A stretch of DNA of 14,428 bases from Thermoplasmata archaeon (GTDB lineage Archaea > Thermoplasmatota > E2 > DHVEG-1), in NCBI GenBank assembly GCA_030641605.1, contig DAOWHD010000042.1:1-14428 (forward strand). Direction: 5' to 3'. Positions 1-7,666 of this stretch are shown piece by piece (positions within the stretch are counted from its first letter, which is position 1; each line of letters opens with the position of its first letter). The position numbers were made by a program, and so were the translations under genes. The notes beneath the pieces are model-generated. The model searched no databases. It was not told where the DNA came from and saw only the letters and a program-made list of their open reading frames with translations.

Positions 1-717
1 ACTTGATAGGCCTGTCCGGTTAAATAAATCCTTTTTTCTCCGAATTTCTTCAGAATATAACGATGAAATATCTTTACTGATTTTATTTTCGAGAGTAAAA
101 ATTAGATAATATTCAGTAGATTCTCTGATTTCCTTAAAAAATTTTCCAGCATATAAGTTATTGTCAATATGAGAATCGTTTCTCTCCCTGTCCTTTTCGT
201 AGTAGAATTCTTTCCAGCACTCCTTTGGTTTATATGTGGAATTGTGTAACATTATTTTTATCGTTTTTTCAATGTTGCTTGGAGTTATGCAAACTCCATT
301 TTCAAAAACATCCTGTCTAATCGAGAATTCATTATGATTGGTTACATCGTAAAAATGTCTGGAATTTATGATAGGTGCATGGGTAAATGTTATTGGTCTG
401 TCTGTTTTAATACTGTATCTAATGATAGATGTGTTTTTACCATGCGGCATAAAAATTGTTTTTTTTATGTTTACTCCCTTAACATCATAAGAAAGTGATG
501 GAAATAAATCATAACTGAATCTTCCTTTGATGTCTTTTAGATTGTATATCTCATCGGCAATCTGAATCTTATCTTCCACGTTAGAAACAAAAACCCATCT
601 CTCAGTAGGAGGATTCAAACTAGCAATGAGCAGGCCATGGAATTTACGAGTGTTGCTGTTAGAATGCGTCAGTGATGCATAACCACCAAGACCATTTGTA
701 ACAATCCATTCCCTCAT
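1..717 (-). CDS. Glycogen debranching enzyme (amylo-alpha-1,6-glucosidase, GH133/GDE type), N-terminal part, cut by the left window edge
   Basis: Reading leftward from an ATG at 717, the frame stays open to the window edge (239 codons). The N-terminus carries the block typical of the GDE N-terminal domain: W4-I-V-T-N-G-L-G-G-Y-A, then NTRKFHGLL at residues 22-30, then ERWVFVSNVEDKI. That domain precedes an (alpha/alpha)6 barrel that hydrolyses alpha-1,6 branch linkages in glycogen; the barrel would lie outside the window. An in-frame ATG at 738, directly after a TAG stop, could add seven residues. I prefer 717 because AGGGA lies about six bases upstream of it, while 738 has no ribosome site. 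The gene follows the GH57 and GT4 genes on the same strand but is separated by 143 bases and has its own promoter. The family call is firm from motifs; full length and activity cannot be judged. Confidence 0.85.
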   Translation of the reverse strand, partial: MREWIVTNGLGGYASLTHSNSNTRKFHGLLIASLNPPTERWVFVSNVEDKIQIADEIYNLKDIKGRFSYDLFPSLSYDVKGVNIKKTIFMPHGKNTSIIRYSIKTDRPITFTHAPIINSRHFYDVTNHNEFSIRQDVFENGVCITPSNIEKTIKIMLHNSTYKPKECWKEFYYEKDRERNDSHIDNNLYAGKFFKEIRESTEYYLIFTLENKISKDISSLYSEEIRRKKDLFNRTGLSS

Positions 718-805
718 CTTTTTCCCTATGCCCCTCATCTAAATTTTTACAATATTACCATTCAGCAGAAGTTCTATCTGTGTGTTTTAAACCTAACAAA
801 GACAA

Positions 806-842
806 ATTGGGTGATCCCCCCAACCAGATTAGATATATACTG
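806..842 (-). promoter_or_regulatory. TATA promoter of the debranching-enzyme gene, with an inverted repeat near the start of transcription
   Basis: On the minus strand AGTATATATCTAAT (about 828-842) is a good archaeal TATA box in the 143-base gap after the GH57 gene. Transcription would begin near 806, giving a leader of about 90 bases. The imperfect palindrome TTGGGTGATCCCCCCAA at 808-824 sits between the TATA box and the predicted start. It could be an operator or a leader hairpin; that role is inferred. Confidence 0.5.
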
Positions 843-860
843 CTTCTTTTCTCTAATTTT

Positions 861-2045
861 TTAGATTGCTTTCTCTTTTAAATCCTGCAGTACGTTCATA
901 TAATTAATGAAACCATCATATGGACTATCATAATGGCTAAAATATGCATGCACATTACCATCTTCAAAGCCTTTAGTAGAAACATAGTAGAGATGATCAG
1001 ATGTTTGAAGTCTGCGCCAAGTGTTAATCAAATCATCATTCCCTACTTCCTTTAATTTCCGTCCGATGTTCTTTAACTCGTTAAAACATGCCACCTGCAT
1101 ATCATTTCCAAGCCAAGTAGAAACATCACGGTCCTCATCTGCCCATGAAATCGCCCAAGGAACATCGATTTCCCCCACAGTTTGATACCTGTCCACTGCT
1201 TCACTAACCGTAACAAAATCAAGATACTCGTGTCTTAAAACTTCTCTGGGCAGATGGTTAAGAAAATCGAAAATACCTGTCTCGGTCCATTGATGTTCCC
1301 CAAAGGTCTCGTAATCCATAAATAGATTAACCAAGTCTCCATCAGCCTGAGATATCCAACCTGCATACTTATCTGCGGTTAATGGAAAACCTGGCCAGTT
1401 TCGAGATGAAAACCTGAAACCAATATCGTCACTCAATGAATAATTTCTCAGCAAAACCTTTATGTTTGCATTGACTGGCATATAAACATAGTTAGGCGAA
1501 CGCCAATGTAATACTTTCTCCGTGCCTTCCGTTATAATTCCCTTATATCCCATATCCCCAACTTTTTTTGCGATGCGATTATCGTAAATCGCCTCAGTGT
1601 TACGAAAAACTCTTGGCTCATAATTGAATATCCTTTTGATCATCTGCCGATGCATTTTTACCTGTTCTTCAAACTCATCAAGGTTATCATATAAGCTTGA
1701 AAGTGAGTGAAAATAAGTCTCTTCAATTAAATCAACAGCACCTGTTGCAAACAATTCTTTAAAACTGTCAATAACAGAAGGCATGAATTGTTCACAATAC
1801 TCAACAAATGTACCTGTGATACTAAAAGATAAACGGAATTTGCCGTCAAATTCATTAATTAAATTTAGCAACAAATTGTTTGTTGGAAGATAGCATTTTT
1901 TCGCTACTTTTTTAAATATTTCGTGATTTAATTTTTGGTTAAAATAGTTTGACTGGGATGCATGATCAGCCCCGATATTAAAAACCGAAAAATGATTTAA
2001 TCTCATAGGCTGGTGAACTTCGAAATACATGCATACTGACGTCAA
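861..2045 (-). CDS. GH57 glycoside hydrolase (alpha-amylase / 4-alpha-glucanotransferase-like)
   Basis: This 394-residue protein shows the conserved GH57 regions in order. HQP is at 11-13 (region I) and the ITGTF stretch lies near 77-80. RNTEAIYDN contains the expected nucleophile E151, FMDYETFGEHQW contains the expected acid/base D244, and SWADEDRDVSTWLGND is at 300-314. These retaining enzymes hydrolyse or transfer alpha-1,4-glucan; exact specificity cannot be told from motifs. There is no signal peptide, so it acts in the cytoplasm. The start is a TTG (2043-2045), supported by GGAGTGAT at 2051-2058 five bases upstream; the next ATG (2030) would remove the first five residues, including part of the first beta strand. 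It lies one base after the GT4 gene, so the two are co-transcribed and probably translationally coupled. Together they suggest intracellular glycogen turnover. Confidence 0.92.
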   Translation of the reverse strand: MTSVCMYFEVHQPMRLNHFSVFNIGADHASQSNYFNQKLNHEIFKKVAKKCYLPTNNLLLNLINEFDGKFRLSFSITGTFVEYCEQFMPSVIDSFKELFATGAVDLIEETYFHSLSSLYDNLDEFEEQVKMHRQMIKRIFNYEPRVFRNTEAIYDNRIAKKVGDMGYKGIITEGTEKVLHWRSPNYVYMPVNANIKVLLRNYSLSDDIGFRFSSRNWPGFPLTADKYAGWISQADGDLVNLFMDYETFGEHQWTETGIFDFLNHLPREVLRHEYLDFVTVSEAVDRYQTVGEIDVPWAISWADEDRDVSTWLGNDMQVACFNELKNIGRKLKEVGNDDLINTWRRLQTSDHLYYVSTKGFEDGNVHAYFSHYDSPYDGFINYMNVLQDLKEKAI

Positions 2046-2046
2046 G

Positions 2047-3159
2047 CTAAATCACTCCGTTATATACGTCAATAGTTTTATCAGCAACACGCTCCCATGT
2101 AAACAAGTCAATTTCACGTTTTCCTTCTCTAGCTAAAGTCTTATGCAACGGATCGTATCTGAGTAAAGATATGATCTTGTTTGCCATTTCATCGGTATCC
2201 CAAAAATCAACTCGCAGACAGTTCTTGAATGCCTCAGCAACACCTGCAGTTTTAGAAACAATAGTAGGTGTACCAGCTGAAATAGCCTCAAGGGCCGTAA
2301 TACCAAAGGGCTCGCTTACAGAAGGCATGACATATACGCTAGCAATCCTGTAAATATGCTCAACCTCTTCTTCGGTCAGAAGTCCAGTGAAAATAACATT
2401 ATTAGATATACCCATATCCACGGCTTTATCAATCAAACTAGGGAACATATCTCCCATTCCAGCAACTACAAAACGAGTGTTTTCCCCATGTTCCAAAACT
2501 TTTTTAGCAGCTTTTAAGAAAAACTCAGGGCCTTTTTGGATAGTAAGTCTACCTAAAAACAATACAATGTTCTGCTTCTCTCCTTCACCAAGAGGATAAA
2601 CTGCATTGTGAACAACACTGATTTTGTCTGGGTTTATCCCATATTTATCAACGATAACTCTCTTTGTGAAGTGACTTACCGCAATAATTCTGTCAGCTTT
2701 CTCCATGCCTTCTTTCTCAATGTTGATAAACCAATCATTTGGATATAGCCAACCAGATCGATCGTACTCAGTGGAATGAACACTAATGACAAGGGGAACG
2801 CCCATCTTTTCTTTCAATGCCACTCCTGCCTTCATGGTAAGCCAATCATGGCAATGAATCAAATCATAGTTGCCTTTGACTTTTTCGGCGATCAAATCAT
2901 TATAACGATATACACTTTCAAAAAACTGACCAGGAATCTCCCTATCTTCAGGGCGATCATATGGAAATATTTCAGTTTCCCCAACTTCTTTAATAACCAA
3001 ATTATTCTTATCGCTGTTAGCATTATGTTTGGTTTTGGGCATATAGAAATCTACAGACACATCTCTGTCTGCAAGGCTTCGAGTGAGCCCATAACAGTGG
3101 GTACCCAGTCCGCCTGCCTTGAATGGCGGGTACTCCCACCCTATCATCGCTATTTTCAT
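2047..3159 (-). CDS. GT4 glycosyltransferase, archaeal glycogen/alpha-glucan synthase-like
   Basis: This 370-residue protein has the GT-B double Rossmann fold of family GT4. The N-terminal MIGWEYPPFKAGGLGTH (GGLG at 16-19) is the acceptor and nucleotide-sugar loop seen in glycogen synthases. IHCHDW is at 101-106, and GRLTIQKGPE at 203-212 opens the C-terminal domain. SEPFGITALEAISAG at 282-296 carries the retaining E-X7-E pair E283/E291. The predicted reaction is transfer of glucose from ADP- or UDP-glucose to an alpha-1,4-glucan in the cytoplasm; the donor cannot be read from sequence. The gene heads the cluster with GH57 and debranching enzyme, which favours glycogen synthesis over a cell-wall role. 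ATG at 3159 is preceded by only a weak AGAGG. A TATA box near 3198-3208 predicts a short leader. Confidence 0.88.
   Translation of the reverse strand: MKIAMIGWEYPPFKAGGLGTHCYGLTRSLADRDVSVDFYMPKTKHNANSDKNNLVIKEVGETEIFPYDRPEDREIPGQFFESVYRYNDLIAEKVKGNYDLIHCHDWLTMKAGVALKEKMGVPLVISVHSTEYDRSGWLYPNDWFINIEKEGMEKADRIIAVSHFTKRVIVDKYGINPDKISVVHNAVYPLGEGEKQNIVLFLGRLTIQKGPEFFLKAAKKVLEHGENTRFVVAGMGDMFPSLIDKAVDMGISNNVIFTGLLTEEEVEHIYRIASVYVMPSVSEPFGITALEAISAGTPTIVSKTAGVAEAFKNCLRVDFWDTDEMANKIISLLRYDPLHKTLAREGKREIDLFTWERVADKTIDVYNGVI
2051..2058 (-). promoter_or_regulatory. Ribosome binding site that decides the TTG start of the GH57 gene
   Basis: GGAGTGAT on the minus strand differs from the archaeal consensus GGAGGTGAT by one missing base. 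It lies inside the last codons of the GT4 gene, five bases before the TTG at 2045. Confidence 0.65.
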
Positions 3160-3197
3160 CTATTGCCTCTCAGCTTAATATTTAATCCATTTTACAC

Positions 3198-3222
3198 GTA
3201 TATAGGTCTTCGAATCTAGACC
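3198..3222 (-). promoter_or_regulatory. Promoter of the GT4-GH57 operon with an adjacent inverted repeat
   Basis: The minus strand carries CCTATATACGT at 3198-3208, about 40 bases before the GT4 start codon, which places transcription start near 3175. The inverted repeat GGTCT-N8-AGACC (3205-3222) overlaps the upstream edge of the TATA box, where an archaeal repressor or activator could bind. The TATA call is reasonable; the operator is a guess. Confidence 0.45.
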
Positions 3223-3262
3223 GAATTACTCTCTCTTCAACCACTTAATAATTAATCTTAAG

Positions 3263-3655
3263 TTATTTTAAACTGTAAATTTGTTCTCCGTTTTCACATA
3301 TTTTGTCTTCTCTTGCAAGCCAACCAAGCGCGGAATAAATTTCTTTTTCATCAGTTCCTGCCAATCTTCTCATTGTGGAAATGTCAGCTTCTCCCCAGAT
3401 ATCCATTATTTTCCATAATGTCCCTGCAACGGCACCTATTTCACGATCTAGATTTGTATTACCCAGCCTGTAATAGCCATCATTTTCTTTGAATATTTTG
3501 TCTTCCCTTGCCAACCAACCTAATCCAATATGAAAGTCCTTGTCGTTTATCTTCGCAGCTCCTAACAATTCCCTCTTTTCTAGCGTACCTTTTTCATTAA
3601 GGGCATTCCATATCTTTCCAGCATTATCCCCAAACTTTATTTTTATATTCCTCAC
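3263..3655 (-). CDS. Tandem winged-helix protein (two DUF2582-type domains)
   Basis: The protein is two copies of the same winged helix-turn-helix unit. Copy one, near residues 10-52, reads AGKIWNALNEKGTLEKRELL then GLGWLAREDKI. Copy two, near 76-119, reads AGTLWKIMDIWGEADIST then ALGWLAREDKI. The shared [AG]LGWLAREDKI block matches PF10771, a family usually found as a single domain of about 65-70 residues. The function is unknown; DNA binding is inferred from the fold. I chose GTG at 3655 because GGTGG (3662-3666) lies six bases before it. An ATG at 3661 would add two residues but directly abuts that ribosome site. A TATA box at 3694-3702 fits a short leader. It is separated from the GT4 operon by 103 bases with its own promoter. 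Confidence 0.8.
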   Translation of the reverse strand: MRNIKIKFGDNAGKIWNALNEKGTLEKRELLGAAKINDKDFHIGLGWLAREDKIFKENDGYYRLGNTNLDREIGAVAGTLWKIMDIWGEADISTMRRLAGTDEKEIYSALGWLAREDKICENGEQIYSLK

Positions 3656-3708
3656 AAGCATCCACCAAGCTTAAATACATTATAGAAAACAGTAATATAA
3701 ATCTATCT

Positions 3709-3724
3709 AAAAAAGCAGGAAAAA
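3709..3724 (-). terminator. Possible oligo-T terminator after tRNA-Lys
   Basis: The minus strand has a T5 run followed by a T6 run, about 80 bases past the tRNA and just before the promoter of the winged-helix gene. Archaeal termination commonly uses such T tracts; no hairpin is needed. Confidence 0.3.
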
Positions 3725-3804
3725 TATGCTACAAAATCATGAGGATTGTTTTAACCTGAAAATCGTAAGTGCCTATTGTTTCTAGTTTACCCCAATTAAT
3801 GATA

Positions 3805-3878
3805 CGGGCTTGTGGGGATTCGAACCCCAGGCCAATCGGTTAAGAGCCGATTGCTCTACCTAGCTGAGCTACAAGCCC
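3805..3878 (-). tRNA. tRNA-Lys (anticodon CTT)
   Basis: The minus strand folds as a complete cloverleaf. The acceptor GGGCTTG pairs with CAAGCCC, followed by discriminator G at 3805. The D arm is GCTC/GAGC. The anticodon stem ATCGG/CCGAT encloses the loop CTCTTAA, so the anticodon is CTT. The variable loop is five bases, and the T arm is TGGGG-TTCGAAT-CCCCA. CCA is not encoded and no intron is present. It lies 37 bases downstream of kptA on the same strand. An AATATTTG box near 3903-3911, about 25-30 bases upstream, may give it a separate promoter. Confidence 0.97.
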
Positions 3879-3915
3879 AAAAATGAAAAGACTCATCAAA
3901 ATCAAATATTGCTTA

Positions 3916-4584
3916 TTAATGTTTTTTTTCCAATACCTTCTTTACTTCCGAATCGTCTACATTGGATATGTATTTGGCATCAATACCATCAGTGATATAT
4001 ACATCTTTGCCGGCATGGTATATCATTATTCCATCCTTTTTTGCCTTTGCACCATCTATCTTCAAAATAAGAGGTTCCTCAGCTCTTACTTTCCCGGCTT
4101 CAACAGCCTTTTCTATACTTCCACTGAGATGCACCTTCTTTCGATCAACGGGATACAGTCCACCTTCAACAATCATATCTGCTTCCTCCTCTGTAACTGG
4201 ATAATAGAAATCATCTATGTCTGCAAGAGGAAGATCATCCAGATTCACATCAATAGAATGGGCATATGTCGCTCGAATCATCCCCCCATCGATTTGATAT
4301 CTGCCTCTTTCATCAGTAGACGCCATTGCTTTTACGTGGTGGGCACGGAGCCATTTGAAGCCTGATCTGCTTGTGCCTATTGCATCAATTAGCAGAGAAA
4401 TATCCACCCAGCCTTTCCCATCCATCATCAATCCAAGTTTCTCAGGGAAATGACGCAATGCACCAGCCATAATACGACTTAAAGAGCTGAGCTCCTGGTC
4501 ATTCATCAAGAATTTTCCCTCCTTATTACAAACCGGGCAAGAATCGCCACGGTAATATCCATGTTCTTTGCATTCTGCTAGCAT
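3916..4584 (-). CDS. kptA: RNA 2'-phosphotransferase (Tpt1/KptA) with N-terminal zinc finger
   Basis: The enzyme family transfers an internal 2'-phosphate from RNA to NAD+, giving ADP-ribose 1'',2''-cyclic phosphate and nicotinamide. Residues 5-19 form a zinc knuckle (C5-x2-H8-x7-C16-x2-C19) added in front of the core. The core then has LRHFPEKLGL (R44-H45, the first catalytic pair), KGWVDISLLI, the IRATYAHS block (R104, H109), VHLSGS at 151-156, and LILKIDGAK...YITDGID near the C-terminus. The usual HGT triplet of many bacterial and eukaryal homologues reads YPVT here (128-131), which I believe is an archaeal variant. At 222 residues it is a normal length plus the finger. The start ATG at 4584 has a TATA-like TTTATACTTAA about 25-35 bases upstream, so the transcript is nearly leaderless. 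It is divergent from rpiA and upstream of tRNA-Lys. Confidence 0.88.
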   Translation of the reverse strand: MLAECKEHGYYRGDSCPVCNKEGKFLMNDQELSSLSRIMAGALRHFPEKLGLMMDGKGWVDISLLIDAIGTSRSGFKWLRAHHVKAMASTDERGRYQIDGGMIRATYAHSIDVNLDDLPLADIDDFYYPVTEEEADMIVEGGLYPVDRKKVHLSGSIEKAVEAGKVRAEEPLILKIDGAKAKKDGIMIYHAGKDVYITDGIDAKYISNVDDSEVKKVLEKKH

Positions 4585-4605
4585 AATCTCATACCTGTAA
4601 TCTAA

Positions 4606-4653
4606 ATGTTAAGTATAAATTTTTGTACTAATTCGCTATTACATAATTGGTGA
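4606..4653. promoter_or_regulatory. Divergent promoter region between kptA and rpiA
   Basis: In this 73-base gap the sequence AAGTATAAAT (4611-4620) can serve as a TATA box in both directions. For rpiA it places transcription start near 4640, with GGTGA at 4649-4653 as the ribosome site. For kptA the reverse complement places the start close to the ATG. The two genes may therefore be co-regulated. Confidence 0.45.
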
Positions 4654-4657
4654 ATCA

Positions 4658-5335
4658 TTGGAACAAGATGAGATGAAAAAATTAGCGGCAGAAAAGGCAG
4701 TTGAATACGTTGAAAATGGGATGACTTTGGGACTTGGTACAGGCTCCACTGTCGAATACGCCCTTAAAAAACTAGGCGAGATGGTAAAAAATGGGCTAGA
4801 TATTAAAGGCATACCAACATCTATGCGCACCAGAAAAATTGCTAAAGAGGAAAATATTTCTCTCACAACCATGGAAGAAAACCCAGAGATTGATCTTACT
4901 ATCGATGGCGCAGATGAAGTCGACTCTGAACTTAATCTTATAAAAGGTGGCGGAGGGGCTTTAACAAGAGAGAAAATTGTTGCATATCATTCAAAAAGAG
5001 AGATTATAGTCATTGATGAAACAAAGGTTGTTAAAGCATTGGGAATTGACTTCCCCCTACCCGTAGAGGTTGTAAAGTATGGTTGGTCTTCAACGAAAAA
5101 TAAACTTGAAGAATTTGGTTGCAATGTAAAGTTGAGAAAAATCATGGGAGATCCATATATAACGGACAATTCCAACTATATTTTGGACTGTGAATTTGTA
5201 AGGATAGATGATCCTGAGCAACTTGAAGTTGATATCAACAATATCCCTGGCGTTGTAGAAAATGGGTTATTTATTGGCCTGACTGATGATGTGATAGTTG
5301 GAAGTAAACAAGGTATCAAGACCCTTACCCGATAG
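4658..5335 (+). CDS. rpiA: Ribose-5-phosphate isomerase A
   Basis: This 225-residue protein interconverts ribose 5-phosphate and ribulose 5-phosphate in the cytoplasm and supplies ribose for PRPP. All family motifs are present: GLGTGST at 25-31 (phosphate loop), TSMRTRKIA at 54-62, DLTIDGADEVD with D83 and D86, and LIKGGGGALTREK with K96 and E105, the expected catalytic base. FPLPVEVV follows at 132-139. Spacing matches the E. coli residues D81, D84, K94 and E103 with a two-residue shift. The start is TTG (4658-4660), preceded by GGTGA with four bases between; ATG at 4673 is a weaker alternative that would drop five residues. It is a single-gene transcript divergent from kptA and convergent with the transporter gene. 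In archaea this enzyme often works with the ribulose monophosphate route; no partner of that route is visible here. Confidence 0.95.
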   Translation: MEQDEMKKLAAEKAVEYVENGMTLGLGTGSTVEYALKKLGEMVKNGLDIKGIPTSMRTRKIAKEENISLTTMEENPEIDLTIDGADEVDSELNLIKGGGGALTREKIVAYHSKREIIVIDETKVVKALGIDFPLPVEVVKYGWSSTKNKLEEFGCNVKLRKIMGDPYITDNSNYILDCEFVRIDDPEQLEVDINNIPGVVENGLFIGLTDDVIVGSKQGIKTLTR

Positions 5336-5407
5336 GTGTTTTTAAAATAATCAACATATCTAAGGGAATTTGAAAAGAGATATGCCCATTCTAATTTGAA
5401 CAAATGC

Positions 5408-5414
5408 AAAAAAA
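5408..5414 (-). terminator. T7 terminator after the RND/MMPL transporter gene
   Basis: The minus strand has seven consecutive T residues eight bases past the transporter stop codon, a typical archaeal oligo-T terminator. It lies in the 87-base convergent gap with rpiA. On the plus strand, rpiA has only a weak T5 run at 5340-5344. Confidence 0.45.
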
Positions 5415-5422
5415 GTAGTATT

Positions 5423-7666
5423 TTATTTGACGAATTTAAAGTCGTAAAATACCGGCAATATCATGGCAGCCCCTATACATGAAAGTGCAGTCATCAGTAC
5501 AATAACAAGAGCAAATTGCTGAAGAGCTGCAATATTCGTGAAGAAGATGGCAGACATACCTGCAATCGTTGTAAATGCTGCTTCGACCAGCGATGACCCT
5601 GTTTTTTCAATTGCAATTTTTGTGGCATCCATCTTAGATAACCCTCCTTCCATTTCTTCCCTCACTCTGTGCGTAATATGTACTCCATAATCTATACCAA
5701 TACCAATCATAATGGATGCTATAGAAATAGTCATGACAGATAGTGGGATATCAAATGCCACAAGAAATCCTGGTTCCCACAGTAGAACAAAAGCAACAGG
5801 AATCATCGTTAAAAATCCGTATATAGATGAATTGAATATTAAAATCAACGCCGCCAACACCAGTAACAATGCTATTATCATGGAACGGGTTTGTTGATCG
5901 GTCAATTTTTTGTTAATTGCAACATTTATGGCATCCTGGCCGGTAAGCTGAGAGACATGACCATTATGAGGTATAACCGTAGTCAATGCAATATAGTTGA
6001 CCTTATTCACTAAATCTTCACTTTCTTTCATGCTCATTCCCATTGGGATATAAACAAGAATTAGCGTTTTAGAAAAATCCTCATCAACCAATCCCTCTTC
6101 AGCTATAGCGTCAAACACAATCGTATCCAAATCCACAAGCTCGCCCAATCTTTCGATTATCTCATCCCTCTTCAGAATTTCATTTACCTTTTTTAGTTCA
6201 TCAGCTATAGAATAGATATCAACCCCCTCTTTTCTCATCTCCACCTCCATATCATATATTGCATCTATAGTTTCAGGATGTGTAAGTCCTTGAGGTTCTG
6301 TTTCAACCAATAATCCGTTAAAGTTGGCCCCACCAAAGTTATTAGAATACTCTTGCAATTTCTCTAGTTCAGGTATACCAGAGGGAGCCATATCTAAATA
6401 GTTGACGTCAGTCTTTATTTGAGGTATAACAATTATAGACATCACTGCAAAAAAACAGGCTATAACAATAACTCTTCTCTTGTTGACAAGAATAAACTTT
6501 GCAAGTTTTCCCCAACCAGAAACCTTAGTATTTTTCTCAAAATTCAATATTAATGAAAGAGCGGGAGCCAACAAAACTGCAGAGATAAAGCAGAACAGAA
6601 TTCCTATTGCACAGCTAAAACCAAAGACTACCAACGGCGACATGCTGGATATCATTAGAGAGGCGAATCCAATTATCGTAGTAATTGTAGAAAGCAAAAT
6701 CGCTTTACCTGTAGAATTAAGTATCTTTTCCACCCTTTCTATCTTATTTTCAACTGATTGCTCTTCCGCAAATCTATTCATAATGTGGATTGAATAATCC
6801 ACACCCAAACCCAAAAGTAGTGCCACTACCGAGACAGAGATAAGAGTTAATTGTGGATGAACTACACCCAAAACACCAAACGTTAATGCGATAGCATATG
6901 CTGTTGGTAAAAGAGCGATTAGAATGCCTTTAAAGTTCCTATGAAATATGAAAAGAACAATGGAAACCAAGAGTATCGCAACGAGGAAAATGGTCTTAAA
7001 ATAATCCATACTAGCTTCTTGGATTGCTTTTTGCATCGCAGTAGTGCCTGTCACAGTCATCTCTGAATAAAAGGTCCCTCTATGATCGATGGAATACTTA
7101 GTTTGGTCCAATAACTCATTGTAATCTACATCTCCAGAGAGTTGCAATAGAATTACAGCGACGTCATACGTATTTGTAAAGAGAGAACCTTTCAGTTCTT
7201 GGATTGTATATCTTGACATGTACCTCGAGATGAGATTTTCGTCATCAGGGATTTCATTTTTCCCGGTACCACCCAGTCCGCCTATGACATATGGTTTAGC
7301 ATTTTCCTTTTTTATGTAAGACGCTAAACTTCTTACAGAATAAATACCGTCCAATTTACCTTCATCGCTTTCAAATTTGTTTACCTTTGGACTAGAGCTG
7401 ACTCGATCCATCTCCTTCAAAACTTCTGGGTCACGTATGTCGTCTGCCTCAACATAAATTATAATTGTAGATCCAATTTGAAATTCCTTATCTATTTTCA
7501 TCCACAGCTGTGTTGTTGGATCATCTGGAGGGAGAAAAGTAGCTAAGTTTGATTCCATGTAAATATTGATTGCCTGAGAACCTACGAGAAGTGTAATTAT
7601 GGTGAACACTAGTATAACCGTTCTTGGCCGTTGTACCAATAGTTTTGCCAATGGTTTAACGTTCAT
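5423..7666 (-). CDS. RND superfamily transporter, MMPL / HAE3 type
   Basis: This 747-residue integral membrane protein has the duplicated RND layout. One membrane helix near 15-34 is followed by an extracytoplasmic domain (about 35-220) and five helices (about 222-378). A second helix near 398-416, a second outer domain (about 417-590) and five more helices (about 594-742) follow. Each half has a family signature in its helix-4 region: GLGVDYSIH at 286-294 and GIGIDYGVH at 655-663. The aspartates are candidates for proton coupling. Length and twofold structure fit the archaeal HAE3 subgroup (for example M. jannaschii MJ1562), whose substrates are poorly known; lipid or hydrophobic-compound export is inferred. 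It overlaps the winged-helix gene by four bases (ATGA) and has GGAGAGG at 7674-7680, seven bases before the ATG. Confidence 0.9.
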   Translation of the reverse strand: MNVKPLAKLLVQRPRTVILVFTIITLLVGSQAINIYMESNLATFLPPDDPTTQLWMKIDKEFQIGSTIIIYVEADDIRDPEVLKEMDRVSSSPKVNKFESDEGKLDGIYSVRSLASYIKKENAKPYVIGGLGGTGKNEIPDDENLISRYMSRYTIQELKGSLFTNTYDVAVILLQLSGDVDYNELLDQTKYSIDHRGTFYSEMTVTGTTAMQKAIQEASMDYFKTIFLVAILLVSIVLFIFHRNFKGILIALLPTAYAIALTFGVLGVVHPQLTLISVSVVALLLGLGVDYSIHIMNRFAEEQSVENKIERVEKILNSTGKAILLSTITTIIGFASLMISSMSPLVVFGFSCAIGILFCFISAVLLAPALSLILNFEKNTKVSGWGKLAKFILVNKRRVIVIACFFAVMSIIVIPQIKTDVNYLDMAPSGIPELEKLQEYSNNFGGANFNGLLVETEPQGLTHPETIDAIYDMEVEMRKEGVDIYSIADELKKVNEILKRDEIIERLGELVDLDTIVFDAIAEEGLVDEDFSKTLILVYIPMGMSMKESEDLVNKVNYIALTTVIPHNGHVSQLTGQDAINVAINKKLTDQQTRSMIIALLLVLAALILIFNSSIYGFLTMIPVAFVLLWEPGFLVAFDIPLSVMTISIASIMIGIGIDYGVHITHRVREEMEGGLSKMDATKIAIEKTGSSLVEAAFTTIAGMSAIFFTNIAALQQFALVIVLMTALSCIGAAMILPVFYDFKFVK

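Noticed and set aside
2776..3219. Long open frame on the plus strand opposite the GT4 gene
   Set aside because: It is antisense to conserved GT4 motifs, is hydrophobic in the way reversed frames often are, and has no promoter.
3205..3222. T-arm-like sequence (GGTCT, TTCGAA, AGACC) suggesting a tRNA fragment or attachment site
   Set aside because: The loop and stem do not fit in register as a T arm, and no acceptor, D or anticodon arm is found nearby.
3883..4365. Long open frame on the plus strand opposite kptA
   Set aside because: It is the shadow of a well-supported enzyme gene, has no ribosome site, and its protein shows no family motif.
6480..6797. Open frame of 105 codons opposite the RND transporter
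   Set aside because: The transporter on the other strand is intact and full of family motifs in this region; nothing supports coding on this strand.
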